Source of the DNA: Candidatus Rokuibacteriota bacterium
GTDB taxonomy: Bacteria > Methylomirabilota > Methylomirabilia > Rokubacteriales > CSP1-6
Direction of reading: 5' to 3'
DNA: 64,000 nt
Assembly (NCBI GenBank): GCA_003220535.1
Contig: QHSU01000064.1
Span: 79,514 to 143,513 of the forward strand
Shown: positions 16,971 to 26,231 of the stretch, piece after piece
Layout of the letters: each line of letters opens with the position of its first letter
Position numbering within the stretch: the stretch's first letter is position 1
Notes under the pieces: model-generated
Database searches by the model: none
What the model was told of the DNA's origin: nothing
What the model saw: the letters and a program-made list of their open reading frames with translations, nothing else
Made by a program: the position numbers and the translations under genes

Positions 16971-18008
16971 GTGAGCGCCGCGCTGCCGCCGATTCCGACG
17001 CACGTGATGGGGAGCCACGGCTTCCCCGGCTGGTTCTGGACCGCGCTCGACAAGATCAGGGCGGGCGAGTACGGCCAGACCGACGTCAAGGAGACGTTCG
17101 ACGACGCGACCCAGCTCGCCATCCGCGACCAGGAGCGTGCGGGCGTCGACGTCATCTGCGACGGCGAGATGCGGCGCTTCTTCTTCGTGCAGACCTTCTA
17201 CGAAAAGATGGAGGGCCTCGACCCGGTCGAGCCGCTCCGGAAGACGGGACTCTACGCCTACGACTCGGCGCCGCGCTATCGGCCGCGCCAGCGCATCAAG
17301 GTGCCGCGCGGGCTCGGCGCCGTCGAGGAGTTCCGCTACCTGGTGACCCAGACCGAGAAGCCCGTGAAGGCGACGTGCCCGGGCCCGGTCACGCTCTCGA
17401 TCCACGTGCAGCTCCGGCCCGGTGACGTGTACGGCAACGATCGGCTCGCCCTCTGCTGGGACTTCGTCCCGGCCATCAACGCCGAGCTCCGCGCCCTGGT
17501 CGAGGCGGGCGCGGACTACATCCAGATCGACGAGCCGTCGGCGGCGATCGTGCCGGGCCAGATCGCCGAGTACGTGAAGATGTTCAACGCCTGCGTCGAC
17601 GGCGTGCGCGCGCGGATCGCCTACCACGTCTGCTTCGGCAACCTCCTGTCGCGGCCACGGGGTAAGCGCTCGTACCGCTGGATGTTCCCGGCCCTACTCG
17701 ACGCGAAATGCCAGCAGTTCGTCTTCGAGTACGCCAACCGCGAGATGGCGGAGATCGAGCACTGGAAGGAGATCGGCGTCGACCGCGACGTGGCCTGCGG
17801 CGTCGTCGACGTGAAGTCGTTCTACATGGAGACGCCGGAGGACGTCGCCGAGCGGCTCGCCCTCTGCGCCAGGTTCATCCCCCTCGAGCGCCTGTCCGCG
17901 GTGCCCGACTGCGGCTTCTTTCCGGTGCCGCGCTGGGTCGCGTTCGAGAAGCTGAAGCGGCTCGTCGCCGGCACCAGGCTCGCGCGCCAGCAGCTGGGGC
18001 TCGTGTAG
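16971..18008 (+). CDS. MetE-like (cobalamin-independent) methyltransferase, core domain only
   Basis: A 345-aa homologue of the C-terminal catalytic half of MetE (COG0620), lacking the N-terminal half of classical MetE. The zinc site is visible as YHVCFGN (H and C), FEYANRE (E) and VPDCGF (C). The substrate loop IQIDEPSAA matches the family. GTG at 16971 is chosen since similarity begins at LPPIPTHVMGSHG. It precedes a Liv-type transporter by 3 bases, and a paralogue closes the same operon. Core-MetE proteins can use non-folate methyl donors, so demethylation of an imported methylated compound is plausible but unproven. Confidence 0.85.
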   Translation: MSAALPPIPTHVMGSHGFPGWFWTALDKIRAGEYGQTDVKETFDDATQLAIRDQERAGVDVICDGEMRRFFFVQTFYEKMEGLDPVEPLRKTGLYAYDSAPRYRPRQRIKVPRGLGAVEEFRYLVTQTEKPVKATCPGPVTLSIHVQLRPGDVYGNDRLALCWDFVPAINAELRALVEAGADYIQIDEPSAAIVPGQIAEYVKMFNACVDGVRARIAYHVCFGNLLSRPRGKRSYRWMFPALLDAKCQQFVFEYANREMAEIEHWKEIGVDRDVACGVVDVKSFYMETPEDVAERLALCARFIPLERLSAVPDCGFFPVPRWVAFEKLKRLVAGTRLARQQLGLV

Positions 18009-18011
18009 CGT

Positions 18012-19283
18012 ATGCGGACCTCACGACGACAGTTCCTCGAGCTCCTGGGCGCCGGTGCCGGCGCGGCCGCGGCGGCGCGGCTCGACGCCCCGCCCGTCTT
18101 CGCGCAAGCGGCCGGTCCCGTGAAGATCGGCGTCCTGGCCATCCGGGCCGGCATCGCGGCGCCGGTGGGCATGGCGGGGCTCCGCGGCACCGAGTGGTGG
18201 GCCGAGCGCGTGAACAGGGCCGGAGGGATTCTCGGGCGACCCGTGCAGCTCGTCGTGGAGGAGGAATCGAACCCGAAGGACACGGTGGAGCGCTACCGCA
18301 AGCTCGTGTTGCAAGATCAGGTCGAGGTCGTGCTGGGCGGGATCTCCACGGGCGTGACGCTCGCACTCGGCCCCGTGGCGGAGGATCTCGGTACGCCCTG
18401 GCTCTCCTGGGACGGCACGACCCAGAAGGGCGTCGAAGAGACGATGCCGAGCCCGAAATGGGCGTTCAAGAGCGTGGACAACGAGGTCGAGGCGATCGTC
18501 GCCGGGATCCTCACGCCGAAGTACTTCAAGGGCATCAAGACCGTCGCCGGCATCGGCAACGACTACTCCTACGGCCACGACTGCTGGGAAGCCTACCAGG
18601 CCGTGCTCAAGCGCTACCTCCCCGACGTGAAGTTCGTGCTCGAGCTCTTCCCCAAGCTCGGAGTGACGGACTTCACCTCGCACATCGCCGCCATCCAGCA
18701 GTCGAAGGCGGACCTCCTGATGTGCTCCTTCTGGTCCGGCGACGCGACGATCCTCATGAAGCAGGCCGCCGCGGTCGGCCTCTTCAAGACCATGAAGGGC
18801 GTTTTCACCACGGCGGGCGGCGTCCACGACTCGCTGAAGAAGGAGTTCACGCCGGAAGGGCTGCTGCTCGGCTACAACACCATGTACTTCCACGACCCCA
18901 AGGGCAGCCCCCTGCTCAAGCAGTTCGTCCGCGAGTACAAGGCGAAGTACAACGAGTATCCGCCTTATGAGTGCGACCACGCCTACTTCAACGCCGAGTC
19001 CTACAAGGCCGCGGTCGAGAAGGCCTCCGGACCGGCCAAGAAGTGGCCCGAGAAGGGGCCGGTCGTCAAGGCGCTCGAGGGCATCGAGGTCGAGTCGCTC
19101 TCCGGCCGGCGGAGCTGGCGCGAGGACCACGTCCAGATGTGCAACTTCTATCAGGGGATCACGACGCATAAGAACGGCTACGACTTCGTGACGATCAGCC
19201 CCATCGAGGTCGTGTCCACCAAGCAGGCGATGAAGCCCGCGGGGGCGAAGCTCTTCGAGTGGATCAACGGCTGGAAGATCTAG
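18012..19283 (+). CDS. ABC transporter substrate-binding protein, Liv/Urt type
   Basis: A 423-aa periplasmic binding protein (Peripla_BP_6). The N-terminus MRTSRRQFLELLGAGAG has a twin-arginine motif (S-R-R-Q-F-L) and cleavage near FAQA. The mature part starts with PVKIGVLAIRAG and continues with WAERVNRAGGILGRPVQLVVEEE, the classical first lobe. Ligand class is not readable; family members bind branched-chain amino acids, urea, amides or aromatic acids. It heads a complete set of permeases and ATPases and sits between two MetE-like genes. Confidence 0.92.
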   Translation: MRTSRRQFLELLGAGAGAAAAARLDAPPVFAQAAGPVKIGVLAIRAGIAAPVGMAGLRGTEWWAERVNRAGGILGRPVQLVVEEESNPKDTVERYRKLVLQDQVEVVLGGISTGVTLALGPVAEDLGTPWLSWDGTTQKGVEETMPSPKWAFKSVDNEVEAIVAGILTPKYFKGIKTVAGIGNDYSYGHDCWEAYQAVLKRYLPDVKFVLELFPKLGVTDFTSHIAAIQQSKADLLMCSFWSGDATILMKQAAAVGLFKTMKGVFTTAGGVHDSLKKEFTPEGLLLGYNTMYFHDPKGSPLLKQFVREYKAKYNEYPPYECDHAYFNAESYKAAVEKASGPAKKWPEKGPVVKALEGIEVESLSGRRSWREDHVQMCNFYQGITTHKNGYDFVTISPIEVVSTKQAMKPAGAKLFEWINGWKI

Positions 19284-19331
19284 CGGCGTGAGCGCGGGTC
19301 GCGAGCCGGCGCGGCGGCCGCCAGGAGCCGG

Positions 19332-20219
19332 ATGACCCCGCACGTCGTCAACGTCCTGCTGAGCGGCGTCTTCCACGCGAGCATCCTGTTCCTGGTGGCC
19401 GCGGGCCTCCAGGTCGTCTTCGGCGTCCAGAAGATCTTCAACCTCGCGTGCGGGTCGTTCTACGCGCTCGGCGCCTACGTCGGCGTCTCTGCCGTCGGCT
19501 GGTACGCGGGCGCCGGCGGGCCGCCCGCGCTGTTCATCGTTCCCCTGGCGCTGGCCGGCCTCGCGGTGGGGGCGGTCGGCGTGGTCGTCGAACGCGGGCT
19601 TCTCAGCTTCGTCTACGACCGCGACGAGACCTTCCAGCTCTTGCTGACGTTCGCGGTCGTCCTCATGATGGAGGACGCGATCCGCCTGACGTGGGGGACG
19701 GCGCCGCGCTCGACCGCCGGGCTCTATCTCGCCTACGGCCAGGTCCGCCTCCTCGGTGCGACCGTGCCCGTCTACAACCTCGTCGTCATCGGCGCCAGCC
19801 TCGCGATCGCGCTCGCCATCGGCTGGCTCCTCACGCGCACCGCCTTCGGCCGCATCATGCGCGCCACCGCCGACAATCGCGAGATGGCCGAGGCGCTCGG
19901 CGTCGACATGCGCCGCGTCTCCGCCAAGGTCTTCACGCTGGGCGCCGCCCTCGGCACGCTCGGCGGCGCGCTCGTCATCCCCGCGACGGCGGCGATGAGC
20001 GAGATGGGCATCGAGCTGATCGTCGAGGCCTTCGCCGTCGTCGTGATCGGCGGGCTCGGCTCGATTCGAGGTGCGTTCGTGGGCGCGCTCGTCGTCGGTG
20101 TCCTCCGTTCGGTCGCGATCTCCGTGTATCCGGAGCTCGAGATGCTGCTGATCTATCTCATCGTGATCGTGGTGCTGGTGTTGCGGCCGCGTGGTCTCTT
20201 CGGCGGAGCCGCGACGTGA
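19332..20219 (+). CDS. Branched-chain amino acid-type ABC permease, LivH-like
   Basis: A 295-aa polytopic inner-membrane protein. Family marks include the N-terminal HASILFLVAAGLQVVFGVQKIFNLACGSFYALGAYVG-type region (FN.A.G..Y.LGAY), ATADNREMAEALGVDMRRV, the cytoplasmic EAA-like loop, and GGLGSIRGAFVGALVVG near the end. The stop overlaps the start of the LivM-like gene. Forms the translocation pore with the next gene. Confidence 0.93.
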   Translation: MTPHVVNVLLSGVFHASILFLVAAGLQVVFGVQKIFNLACGSFYALGAYVGVSAVGWYAGAGGPPALFIVPLALAGLAVGAVGVVVERGLLSFVYDRDETFQLLLTFAVVLMMEDAIRLTWGTAPRSTAGLYLAYGQVRLLGATVPVYNLVVIGASLAIALAIGWLLTRTAFGRIMRATADNREMAEALGVDMRRVSAKVFTLGAALGTLGGALVIPATAAMSEMGIELIVEAFAVVVIGGLGSIRGAFVGALVVGVLRSVAISVYPELEMLLIYLIVIVVLVLRPRGLFGGAAT

Positions 20220-21172
20220 AGCGGGGTCTGGTCGTGACGGTGGCGACGGCCGCGGTCGCCGCGGCGCCGTTCGTCGCGTCGACCTACCACGTCCTGCTCA
20301 TGCTGCCGTTCATGGCCTACGGGGTCATCCTGCTCGGACTCAACCTCCTGTTCGGGTATACCGGCCTCGTCTCGTTCGGCCACGCGCTGTTCGTCGCGAT
20401 CGGCGCGTATACCGGGGCGTTCCTCACGACCCACGGCAAGGTCCGTTCTCTCGAGGTGATCCTCGTCGCCGCGGCGTCGTTCGGCACGCTGGTCGCGGTC
20501 CCGGTCGCGGCGCTCTGCGTGCGGTACGTGAAGATCTACTTCGGCATGCTCACCCTCGCCTTCGGCATGGTCTTCTACACGTTCGTCCTGAAGTTCTACC
20601 GGCTCACCGGAGGCGACGAGGGCACGCCGTTCCTGCGCCCGTCACTGCTCGGGCAGAGCCTCGACGCGATGCCGAAGGTCGACTATCTCGCCGGGCCCTA
20701 CTACTACTACTCGCTGGCCGTGCTCGGGCTGGCGGCTCTCTGCATGTGGCGCATCGTCCATTCGCCGTTCGGTTTGTGCCTCAAGACGATCCGCGACAAC
20801 CCCGCGAAAGCCGAGACGCTCGGCATCGGGGTCACGCGCTACCGCTTCTACGCCTTCGTCATCTCCGCGATCTACGCCGCCGTCGGGGGCGCGCTCCTGG
20901 GTCCGCCGACCGGGAACGTCGACCCGACCCTCGCCTACTGGACGCACTCCGGCAACCTTGTGTTCATGACGCTCCTCGGCGGGTTCGCCAGCTTCTTCGG
21001 TCCCGTGGTCGGCGCCTTCGTGTTCATTTATCTACAAAACTGGGTGATGTCGATCGTGCCGTACTGGCGGCTGATCTTCGGCGCGATGCTCGCGGTGATC
21101 GTCATCTTCGCGCCGGAGGGGCTCATGGGGCTCGTGACCCGCCGCGGCCCGGCGCCGACGTCGCGGGCATGA
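20216..21172 (+). CDS. Branched-chain amino acid-type ABC permease, LivM-like
   Basis: A 318-aa polytopic permease. GTG at 20216 overlaps the LivH stop and gives a protein starting VKRGLVVTVATAAV; longer frames upstream are shadow. LivM marks: NLLFGYTGLVSFGHALFVAIGAY, the IRDNPAKAETLGIGVTRYR loop and FMTLLGGFASFFGPVVGAF. Stop overlaps the ATPase start. Confidence 0.93.
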   Translation: MKRGLVVTVATAAVAAAPFVASTYHVLLMLPFMAYGVILLGLNLLFGYTGLVSFGHALFVAIGAYTGAFLTTHGKVRSLEVILVAAASFGTLVAVPVAALCVRYVKIYFGMLTLAFGMVFYTFVLKFYRLTGGDEGTPFLRPSLLGQSLDAMPKVDYLAGPYYYYSLAVLGLAALCMWRIVHSPFGLCLKTIRDNPAKAETLGIGVTRYRFYAFVISAIYAAVGGALLGPPTGNVDPTLAYWTHSGNLVFMTLLGGFASFFGPVVGAFVFIYLQNWVMSIVPYWRLIFGAMLAVIVIFAPEGLMGLVTRRGPAPTSRA

Positions 21173-21927
21173 TTCTGCAGGCGGACGGGCTCAGGAAGTT
21201 CTACGGAGAGTTCTGCGCCCTCGACGGCGTGAGCCTCGGGGTCGACGCGGGCGAGTTCGTCTCGATCATCGGACCGAATGGCGCCGGCAAGTCGACGCTG
21301 ATCAACATCCTCACCGGCATCACGCGGCCGAGCGCGGGCACCGTGCGCTTCAAGGACCGGGAGGTCGGCGGCATCGGCCCGGTGCGCCTGGCGCGGCTCG
21401 GCATGGCCCGCTCCTTCCAGCTCGTCCAAATCTTCCCCGACCTTACGGTCCTCGAGACGCTCCAGGCCGCGGTCGTGGCCCGACTCGGGCGCGGGACCCG
21501 CCTGTTCGCGTCGCTGGCCGGAGACCACGAGGTGCAGGAAGGCGCGCTCGAGGTCGCCGAGCTGTTCGGCCTCGGCGACCAGCGCCACATGCCGGCCAGA
21601 CACTTGCCGCAGGGTGACAAGAAGCTCCTCGACGTGGCTTCCGCGTTCGCGCTGAAGCCGGAGATCATCCTCCTCGACGAGCCGACGTCGGGGGTCAGCA
21701 CCGCGGACAAGACGGCGATCATGGAGACCCTGGTGGCGGCGTCGAAGCGGATCGGGCTCCGAGCCATCATCCAGGTGGAGCACGACATGGACATCGTCTT
21801 CGCGTACTCGGACCGCATCATCGCGCTCCACCAGGGCAAAGTGCTGGCCGACGCCGCGCCGGCGGCGATTCTGTCCGACCAGCGGGTGATCGACGCCGTG
21901 ATCGGCCGCAGGGCCCGGGCGTCTTGA
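21169..21927 (+). CDS. ABC transporter ATP-binding protein, LivG-like
   Basis: A 252-aa ATPase: Walker A GPNGAGKST, Q-loop MARSFQLVQIFPDLTVLE, Walker B IILLDEPTSGV and the H-loop QVEHDMD. The signature motif is weak (ARHLPQGDKKLLDVASAF: LPQGD in place of LSxGE), which may slow hydrolysis or be compensated by the partner. ATG at 21169 overlaps the LivM stop. Confidence 0.92.
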   Translation: MILQADGLRKFYGEFCALDGVSLGVDAGEFVSIIGPNGAGKSTLINILTGITRPSAGTVRFKDREVGGIGPVRLARLGMARSFQLVQIFPDLTVLETLQAAVVARLGRGTRLFASLAGDHEVQEGALEVAELFGLGDQRHMPARHLPQGDKKLLDVASAFALKPEIILLDEPTSGVSTADKTAIMETLVAASKRIGLRAIIQVEHDMDIVFAYSDRIIALHQGKVLADAAPAAILSDQRVIDAVIGRRARAS

Positions 21928-21937
21928 GCGCCGTGCG

Positions 21938-22648
21938 ATGCTGACCGTCACCGACGTCGACGTCTTCATCCAGACGAGTCACATCCTGCGCCACGTGTCG
22001 CTCGAGGTCGGCGCCCGCGAAGTCATCTGCCTGGTGGGTCGCAACGGCTCGGGCAAGACGACGACCCTCAGGACGATCATGGGCTATCACCGGCCGCGAG
22101 CGGGTCGGGTCGAGTTCCGGGGCCAGCCCATCCACGGCCGCCGCACCCACGAGATCGCCTTGCTCGGGCTCGGCTGGGCCCCCGAGGACTCCGCCATCTT
22201 CTCGGATCTCACCGTCGCCGAGAACATCGAGATCGCAACCTGGACGCGGCCGGGAGGCCGCCCCGCCGCCGAGCGCATCGAGCTGGCCTACGACGTGTTT
22301 CCGGGGCTTCGTCGCTATATGGCGCGCAAGGGCCCCGCGATGAGCGGGGGCGAACGCAAGATGCTCTCGATCGCCCGCGCCCTGGCCCTCGACCCCGAGC
22401 TCCTGCTGCTCGACGAGCCGTTCGAAGGTCTGTCCCCCGCCATCATTCCCGCCGTGAGCCTCGGCATTGCCGCGATCACGAGGCTCGGCCGCGCGATCCT
22501 CATCGCCGAGTCCAACATCCACCACGTGCCCGACTACACGACCCGACTCTACGTCATCGAGCGCGGCGAGATCATTTTCGACGGACCGCCCGACGACGCC
22601 TGGCGGGATACCACCGTTTCACGGATAATCGGAGGTGCTCCGCGATGA
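21938..22648 (+). CDS. ABC transporter ATP-binding protein, LivF-like
   Basis: A 236-aa ATPase with Walker A GRNGSGKTT, signature MSGGERKMLSIARAL, Walker B LLLLDEPFEGLSP and a switch region IAESNIHHV in place of the more usual VEQN..A. Partner of the LivG-like subunit. The stop overlaps the start of the second MetE-like gene (ATGA), so transporter and methyltransferase are translationally coupled. Confidence 0.92.
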   Translation: MLTVTDVDVFIQTSHILRHVSLEVGAREVICLVGRNGSGKTTTLRTIMGYHRPRAGRVEFRGQPIHGRRTHEIALLGLGWAPEDSAIFSDLTVAENIEIATWTRPGGRPAAERIELAYDVFPGLRRYMARKGPAMSGGERKMLSIARALALDPELLLLDEPFEGLSPAIIPAVSLGIAAITRLGRAILIAESNIHHVPDYTTRLYVIERGEIIFDGPPDDAWRDTTVSRIIGGAPR

Positions 22649-23688
22649 CGAATCTCTCCGAGGCCACCTTGCCCCTGATCCCGACTGCGGTCGTCGGCTC
22701 GCACGGCAAGCCCGGCTGGTGGTTCGCCTCGGTCAAGGCCCTCGAGCAGGGCGACTTTGGCCCCGGCGACATGGAAGAGATGTTCGACGACGCCGCGAAC
22801 ACCGCCATCCGCGACATGGAGCGGGCCGGGATCGACATCATCACCGACGGCGAGGTCCGCCGGCTGGACGGCTACGTCGACTCCTACTACGCCATCATCA
22901 AGGGCATCGAGCCCCTCCCCGTCCGCCGCAAGGCGGGCCCGTGGGGCTACGACCAGCAGACGCGCTACGAGGCGGTCGGCCGCATCGAGACGCCACCGGG
23001 TGGACTCGGCATCGTCAAGGAGTTCGAATTCCTCCGCGCCCACACCACGCGACACACCAAGGCGACCTGCGCCGGCCCGCTCACGTTCGGCTCGCGAATC
23101 CATCCGGGCAAGCTCTACAAGAGCGTCGTCGACGTGGCGGAGCGCTTCGCCGAGGTCATCAACGAGGAGCTGCGCGGGCTCGTCGCGGCCGGCGCCGACT
23201 TCATCCAGCTGGACGAGCCGGCGCGCGGCAACGTCTCCGGCGAGGAGATGGCCCGGCTCTTCAATGTGGCCACCGCGGGCGTCAAGGCGAAGCTCGCCTT
23301 CCACATCTGCTTCGGCAACCGGTTCGGCCGCTCGCGCTTCAGCCGCTCCTACGAGGCGTACTTCCCCGGACTGCTCAAGGCACGCGCCGACCAGCTCGTC
23401 CTGGAGTTCGCGGGCCGGGAGCTCAGCGAGCTCGACCTGTGGAAGCGTTACGGCGAGGGCCGCGAGCTCGGGGCGGGTGTGATCGACGTGAAGGGGTTCA
23501 ACCAGGACACCGTCGAGGAGGTGGCGACGCGGATCCGGCGCGTGCTCCAGGTGTGCCCGGCCGAGAAGCTGACCGTGAATCCCGACTGCGGCTTCGGCTG
23601 GTCGCCGCGCTCCATGTGCAACCAGAAGCTCGCGGCCCTGGCCGCCGGCGCCGCCCTCGTGCGCAAGGAGCTGTCGGGCCGCAGCTGA
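22645..23688 (+). CDS. Second MetE-like methyltransferase, core domain only
   Basis: A 347-aa paralogue of the 16971-18008 product. Zinc ligands are conserved: FHICFGN, LEFAGRE and NPDCGFGW; the loop IQLDEPARG replaces IQIDEPSAA. Both begin with a LP.IPT..VGSHG-type segment. The ATG overlaps the LivF stop. Two such enzymes bracketing one transporter suggest a heteromeric or two-step methyl transfer, or two related substrates; this is inference from position. No corrinoid protein or methylene-THF gene is adjacent. Confidence 0.86.
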   Translation: MTNLSEATLPLIPTAVVGSHGKPGWWFASVKALEQGDFGPGDMEEMFDDAANTAIRDMERAGIDIITDGEVRRLDGYVDSYYAIIKGIEPLPVRRKAGPWGYDQQTRYEAVGRIETPPGGLGIVKEFEFLRAHTTRHTKATCAGPLTFGSRIHPGKLYKSVVDVAERFAEVINEELRGLVAAGADFIQLDEPARGNVSGEEMARLFNVATAGVKAKLAFHICFGNRFGRSRFSRSYEAYFPGLLKARADQLVLEFAGRELSELDLWKRYGEGRELGAGVIDVKGFNQDTVEEVATRIRRVLQVCPAEKLTVNPDCGFGWSPRSMCNQKLAALAAGAALVRKELSGRS

Positions 23689-23715
23689 GCCGGGCTCGCG
23701 GCGCCCGCGCTCCCC

Positions 23716-24672
23716 TCACACGCAGGCGTGCGCGGCGCCCTTGCCGCGCAATCGCTCCATGCCCGCAAGCATGCGCGGCAGGTCCATCGGCTGGTCCAGC
23801 TCGTCACGGAACTCCTGGTAGCAGCGCATGACGTTCGGCAGGATGCGCTCGGCGTCGCTCCAGGACGCGTACACGCCGAGCTTGATGTCGCCGGCCGCGG
23901 CCTCCGCCGGCATTCCGGCGTCGAAGCGCCGCTTGGCCTCGCGCCGAACCAGGGCCAGGTACTCGCGCATGTGCTTGAGATCCGTCCTGGTGCCGATAGG
24001 GCCGTGGCCGGGCACGATGACGTCCGCCTCGTAGCGCAGCAGGCGGTCGGCGGCCTTGATCCAGTTGCCGACGTGGCCCTGGAAGGCGAGCGGTGTGACG
24101 TAGTGGAACGCGATGTCGCCGGCGAACAGGATCCGCTCCTTCGGGAGGTACGCGACGGCATCGCCGACCGTGTGCGCAGCGAAGCCCGGGTGCCAGAGCT
24201 GGATCTCCCGATCGCCGTCGTGGAGGACCATGCGATCGTCGAAGGTCACCGTCGGCAGCACGACCTCGAGCTTCGCGAACTCGGCGGCGAATCGCGGCAT
24301 GAAGCGCTGGAGCAGCGGCAGGGGTGGAAATCCGGGGGCGAGCGCCTCGCGACACTTCTCGCTCGCCACGATCGTCGCGCCCCGGAAGAACCGGTTGCCG
24401 CCGGTGTGGTCGAGGTGGTGGTGGGTGTTGATGAGCTGGGCGATCGGTCGGCGCGTCGTCTTCTTGATGGCCGCCACGAGGCGCTTCGTCATGGAGGGGA
24501 CCATCAGCGCGTCCACGGCCACCGCGGTCTCGGGTCCGACGATGAGCCCGGCGTTGGCGACGCCGGTGTCGCCGCTCGGATCGATGCCCGCCCCCTGCAC
24601 GTAGGCGAAGACCCGGGCACCGATCTCGATCATCCCGCTCTTCCACCGCGTGGGTACCGCGTGACGGGCCAT
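23716..24672 (-). CDS. MBL-fold metallo-hydrolase
   Basis: A 318-aa cytoplasmic metallo-beta-lactamase-fold protein. The binuclear zinc motif NTHHHLDHTGGNRFF (HxHxDH) is complete, and further ligands fall in GFAAHTVGDAV, LFAGDIAFHYVTP and VPGHGPIGTRTDL. It resembles SoxH/quinoprotein-relay-type hydrolases. ATG at 24672 (MARHAVPTRWKSGMIEIG) is taken; the longer frame has no similarity. It is divergent from the LivG-like gene over 67 bases. Substrate unknown. Confidence 0.87.
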   Translation of the reverse strand: MARHAVPTRWKSGMIEIGARVFAYVQGAGIDPSGDTGVANAGLIVGPETAVAVDALMVPSMTKRLVAAIKKTTRRPIAQLINTHHHLDHTGGNRFFRGATIVASEKCREALAPGFPPLPLLQRFMPRFAAEFAKLEVVLPTVTFDDRMVLHDGDREIQLWHPGFAAHTVGDAVAYLPKERILFAGDIAFHYVTPLAFQGHVGNWIKAADRLLRYEADVIVPGHGPIGTRTDLKHMREYLALVRREAKRRFDAGMPAEAAAGDIKLGVYASWSDAERILPNVMRCYQEFRDELDQPMDLPRMLAGMERLRGKGAAHACV

Positions 24673-24739
24673 GTCCGCGCGGAACGATAGCACACCTCGG
24701 TGCCTTGACACGGCGAAGCCCCCCGTGCACTCTCCCGCT

Positions 24740-25489
24740 ATGCCCGACGCCGTCCTGCTGCGCACCGAGCGCCTCACGCGCGCGTACGGCAGCCTGCTGG
24801 CGGTGTCCGACGTCGACGTCAGCGTCCGGCGGGGCGAGCTGCGGTCGATCATCGGCCCCAACGGGGCCGGCAAGACGACCTTCTTCCGTCTGATCTCCGG
24901 CGAGACGGTACCGACCTCCGGCCGGATCTGGTTCGACGGCGCGGACATCACCGGGATGCCCCAGCACGCCACGGCGCGGCTGGGCATCGCGAAGTCGTAT
25001 CAGATCACCAACGTCTTCCCGCATCTCAGCGTGCTCGAGAACGTGCGGGTCGCCGTGCAGGGCTATGCGAGGTCCTTCAATTTCTGGTCGCGCTCCGATC
25101 GGCTCACCGACGTGCGCGACCGCGCCGCCGCGATCCTGAAATCGATCGGGCTCGCGAGCAAGCTCGACATGCTCGCCGCGCATCTCTCCCACGGCGAGAA
25201 GCGCCACCTCGAGCTCGCCATCGCGCTCGCGTCCGATCCCACCCTGCTGCTCCTCGACGAGCCCACCGCGGGCATGAGCCCGGAGGAGACCGACTCGACG
25301 ATGGGACTGATCCGCGAGCTGGGCGCCGGGCGCACGGTGGTGCTGGTCGAGCACAAGATGAAGGTGGTGATGCGGATATCCGACCGCATCACGGTGCTCC
25401 ACCAGGGCCAGGTGCTCGCCGAGGGCACGCCGGAGGAGATCCGCGCCAACGAGCGCGTGCAACAGACCTATCTAGGCGCCGGCCGATGA
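24740..25489 (+). CDS. ABC transporter ATP-binding protein, LivG-like (second system)
   Basis: A 249-aa ATPase with Walker A GPNGAGKTT, Q-loop AKSYQITNVFPHLSVLE, a shifted signature LSHGEKRHLELAIAL, Walker B LLLLDEPTAGMSPEE and H-loop LVEHKMKVV. It overlaps the next ATPase start. No permease is adjacent on this strand; LivM/LivH/LivJ genes on the opposite strand at 27996-31070 lack ATPases and are the obvious partners. Confidence 0.92.
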   Translation: MPDAVLLRTERLTRAYGSLLAVSDVDVSVRRGELRSIIGPNGAGKTTFFRLISGETVPTSGRIWFDGADITGMPQHATARLGIAKSYQITNVFPHLSVLENVRVAVQGYARSFNFWSRSDRLTDVRDRAAAILKSIGLASKLDMLAAHLSHGEKRHLELAIALASDPTLLLLDEPTAGMSPEETDSTMGLIRELGAGRTVVLVEHKMKVVMRISDRITVLHQGQVLAEGTPEEIRANERVQQTYLGAGR

Positions 25490-26196
25490 GCCTGCTCGCC
25501 GTCGAGGACATCCACACCTACTACGGCGAAGCCCACATTCTCCAGGGCGTGTCGCTGACGGTCGCCGAGGGCGAGGTGGTCACGCTCATCGGGCGTAACG
25601 GCGCCGGCAAAACGACGACGCTCCGCTCGATCATGGGGCTCGCGCGACCCCGGCGGGGCCACGTGCGGTTGCGCGGCGAGGACCTCACGCCGCTGGGGAC
25701 CCACGAGATCGCGCGTCGTGGCATCGCGTGGATTCCCGAGGAGCGGCGGGTGCTGCCGAACCTCACGGTGCTGGAGAACCTCCGGCTCGGAATGCTCGGC
25801 GCCTCGGCGCGGAACGGCGACGCCGAGGTACTGGAGGAGGTCTTCGACTATTTCCCCCGGCTGCGCGAGCGCATCGAGCACCGCGGCCGGTTCCTCTCGG
25901 GCGGCGAGCAGCAGATGCTCGCCATCGCTCGCGGAATGGTGAGTCGGCCGTCGGTCATGCTGGTGGACGAGCCGACCGAGGGACTGGCGCCCCTGCTCGT
26001 CCAGAACCTCACCGAGATCCTCGCCGCCATCAACCGGCGGGGCACCACGATCTTGTTGGTGGAGCAGACCCTCGAAGTCGCGCTGGCTCTCTCACATCGC
26101 CTGTACGTCATGGACCAGGGGCGGATCCAGTTCGAGGGCACGCCCGACGCGCTCCGCCGGGACCCGACGGTCCAGCAGCGCTTCCTCGAGATCTAG
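25486..26196 (+). CDS. ABC transporter ATP-binding protein, LivF-like (second system)
   Basis: A 236-aa ATPase with Walker A GRNGAGKTT, signature LSGGEQQMLAIARGM, Walker B VMLVDEPTEGLAP and H-loop LLVEQTLEVAL, all canonical. ATG overlaps the stop of the LivG-like gene. Probably drives the permease pair encoded at 27996-29842. Confidence 0.93.
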   Translation: MSLLAVEDIHTYYGEAHILQGVSLTVAEGEVVTLIGRNGAGKTTTLRSIMGLARPRRGHVRLRGEDLTPLGTHEIARRGIAWIPEERRVLPNLTVLENLRLGMLGASARNGDAEVLEEVFDYFPRLRERIEHRGRFLSGGEQQMLAIARGMVSRPSVMLVDEPTEGLAPLLVQNLTEILAAINRRGTTILLVEQTLEVALALSHRLYVMDQGRIQFEGTPDALRRDPTVQQRFLEI

Positions 26197-26231
26197 CGTC
26201 GGGATCCCGGCGGCGAAGCTTCGGAACTATC

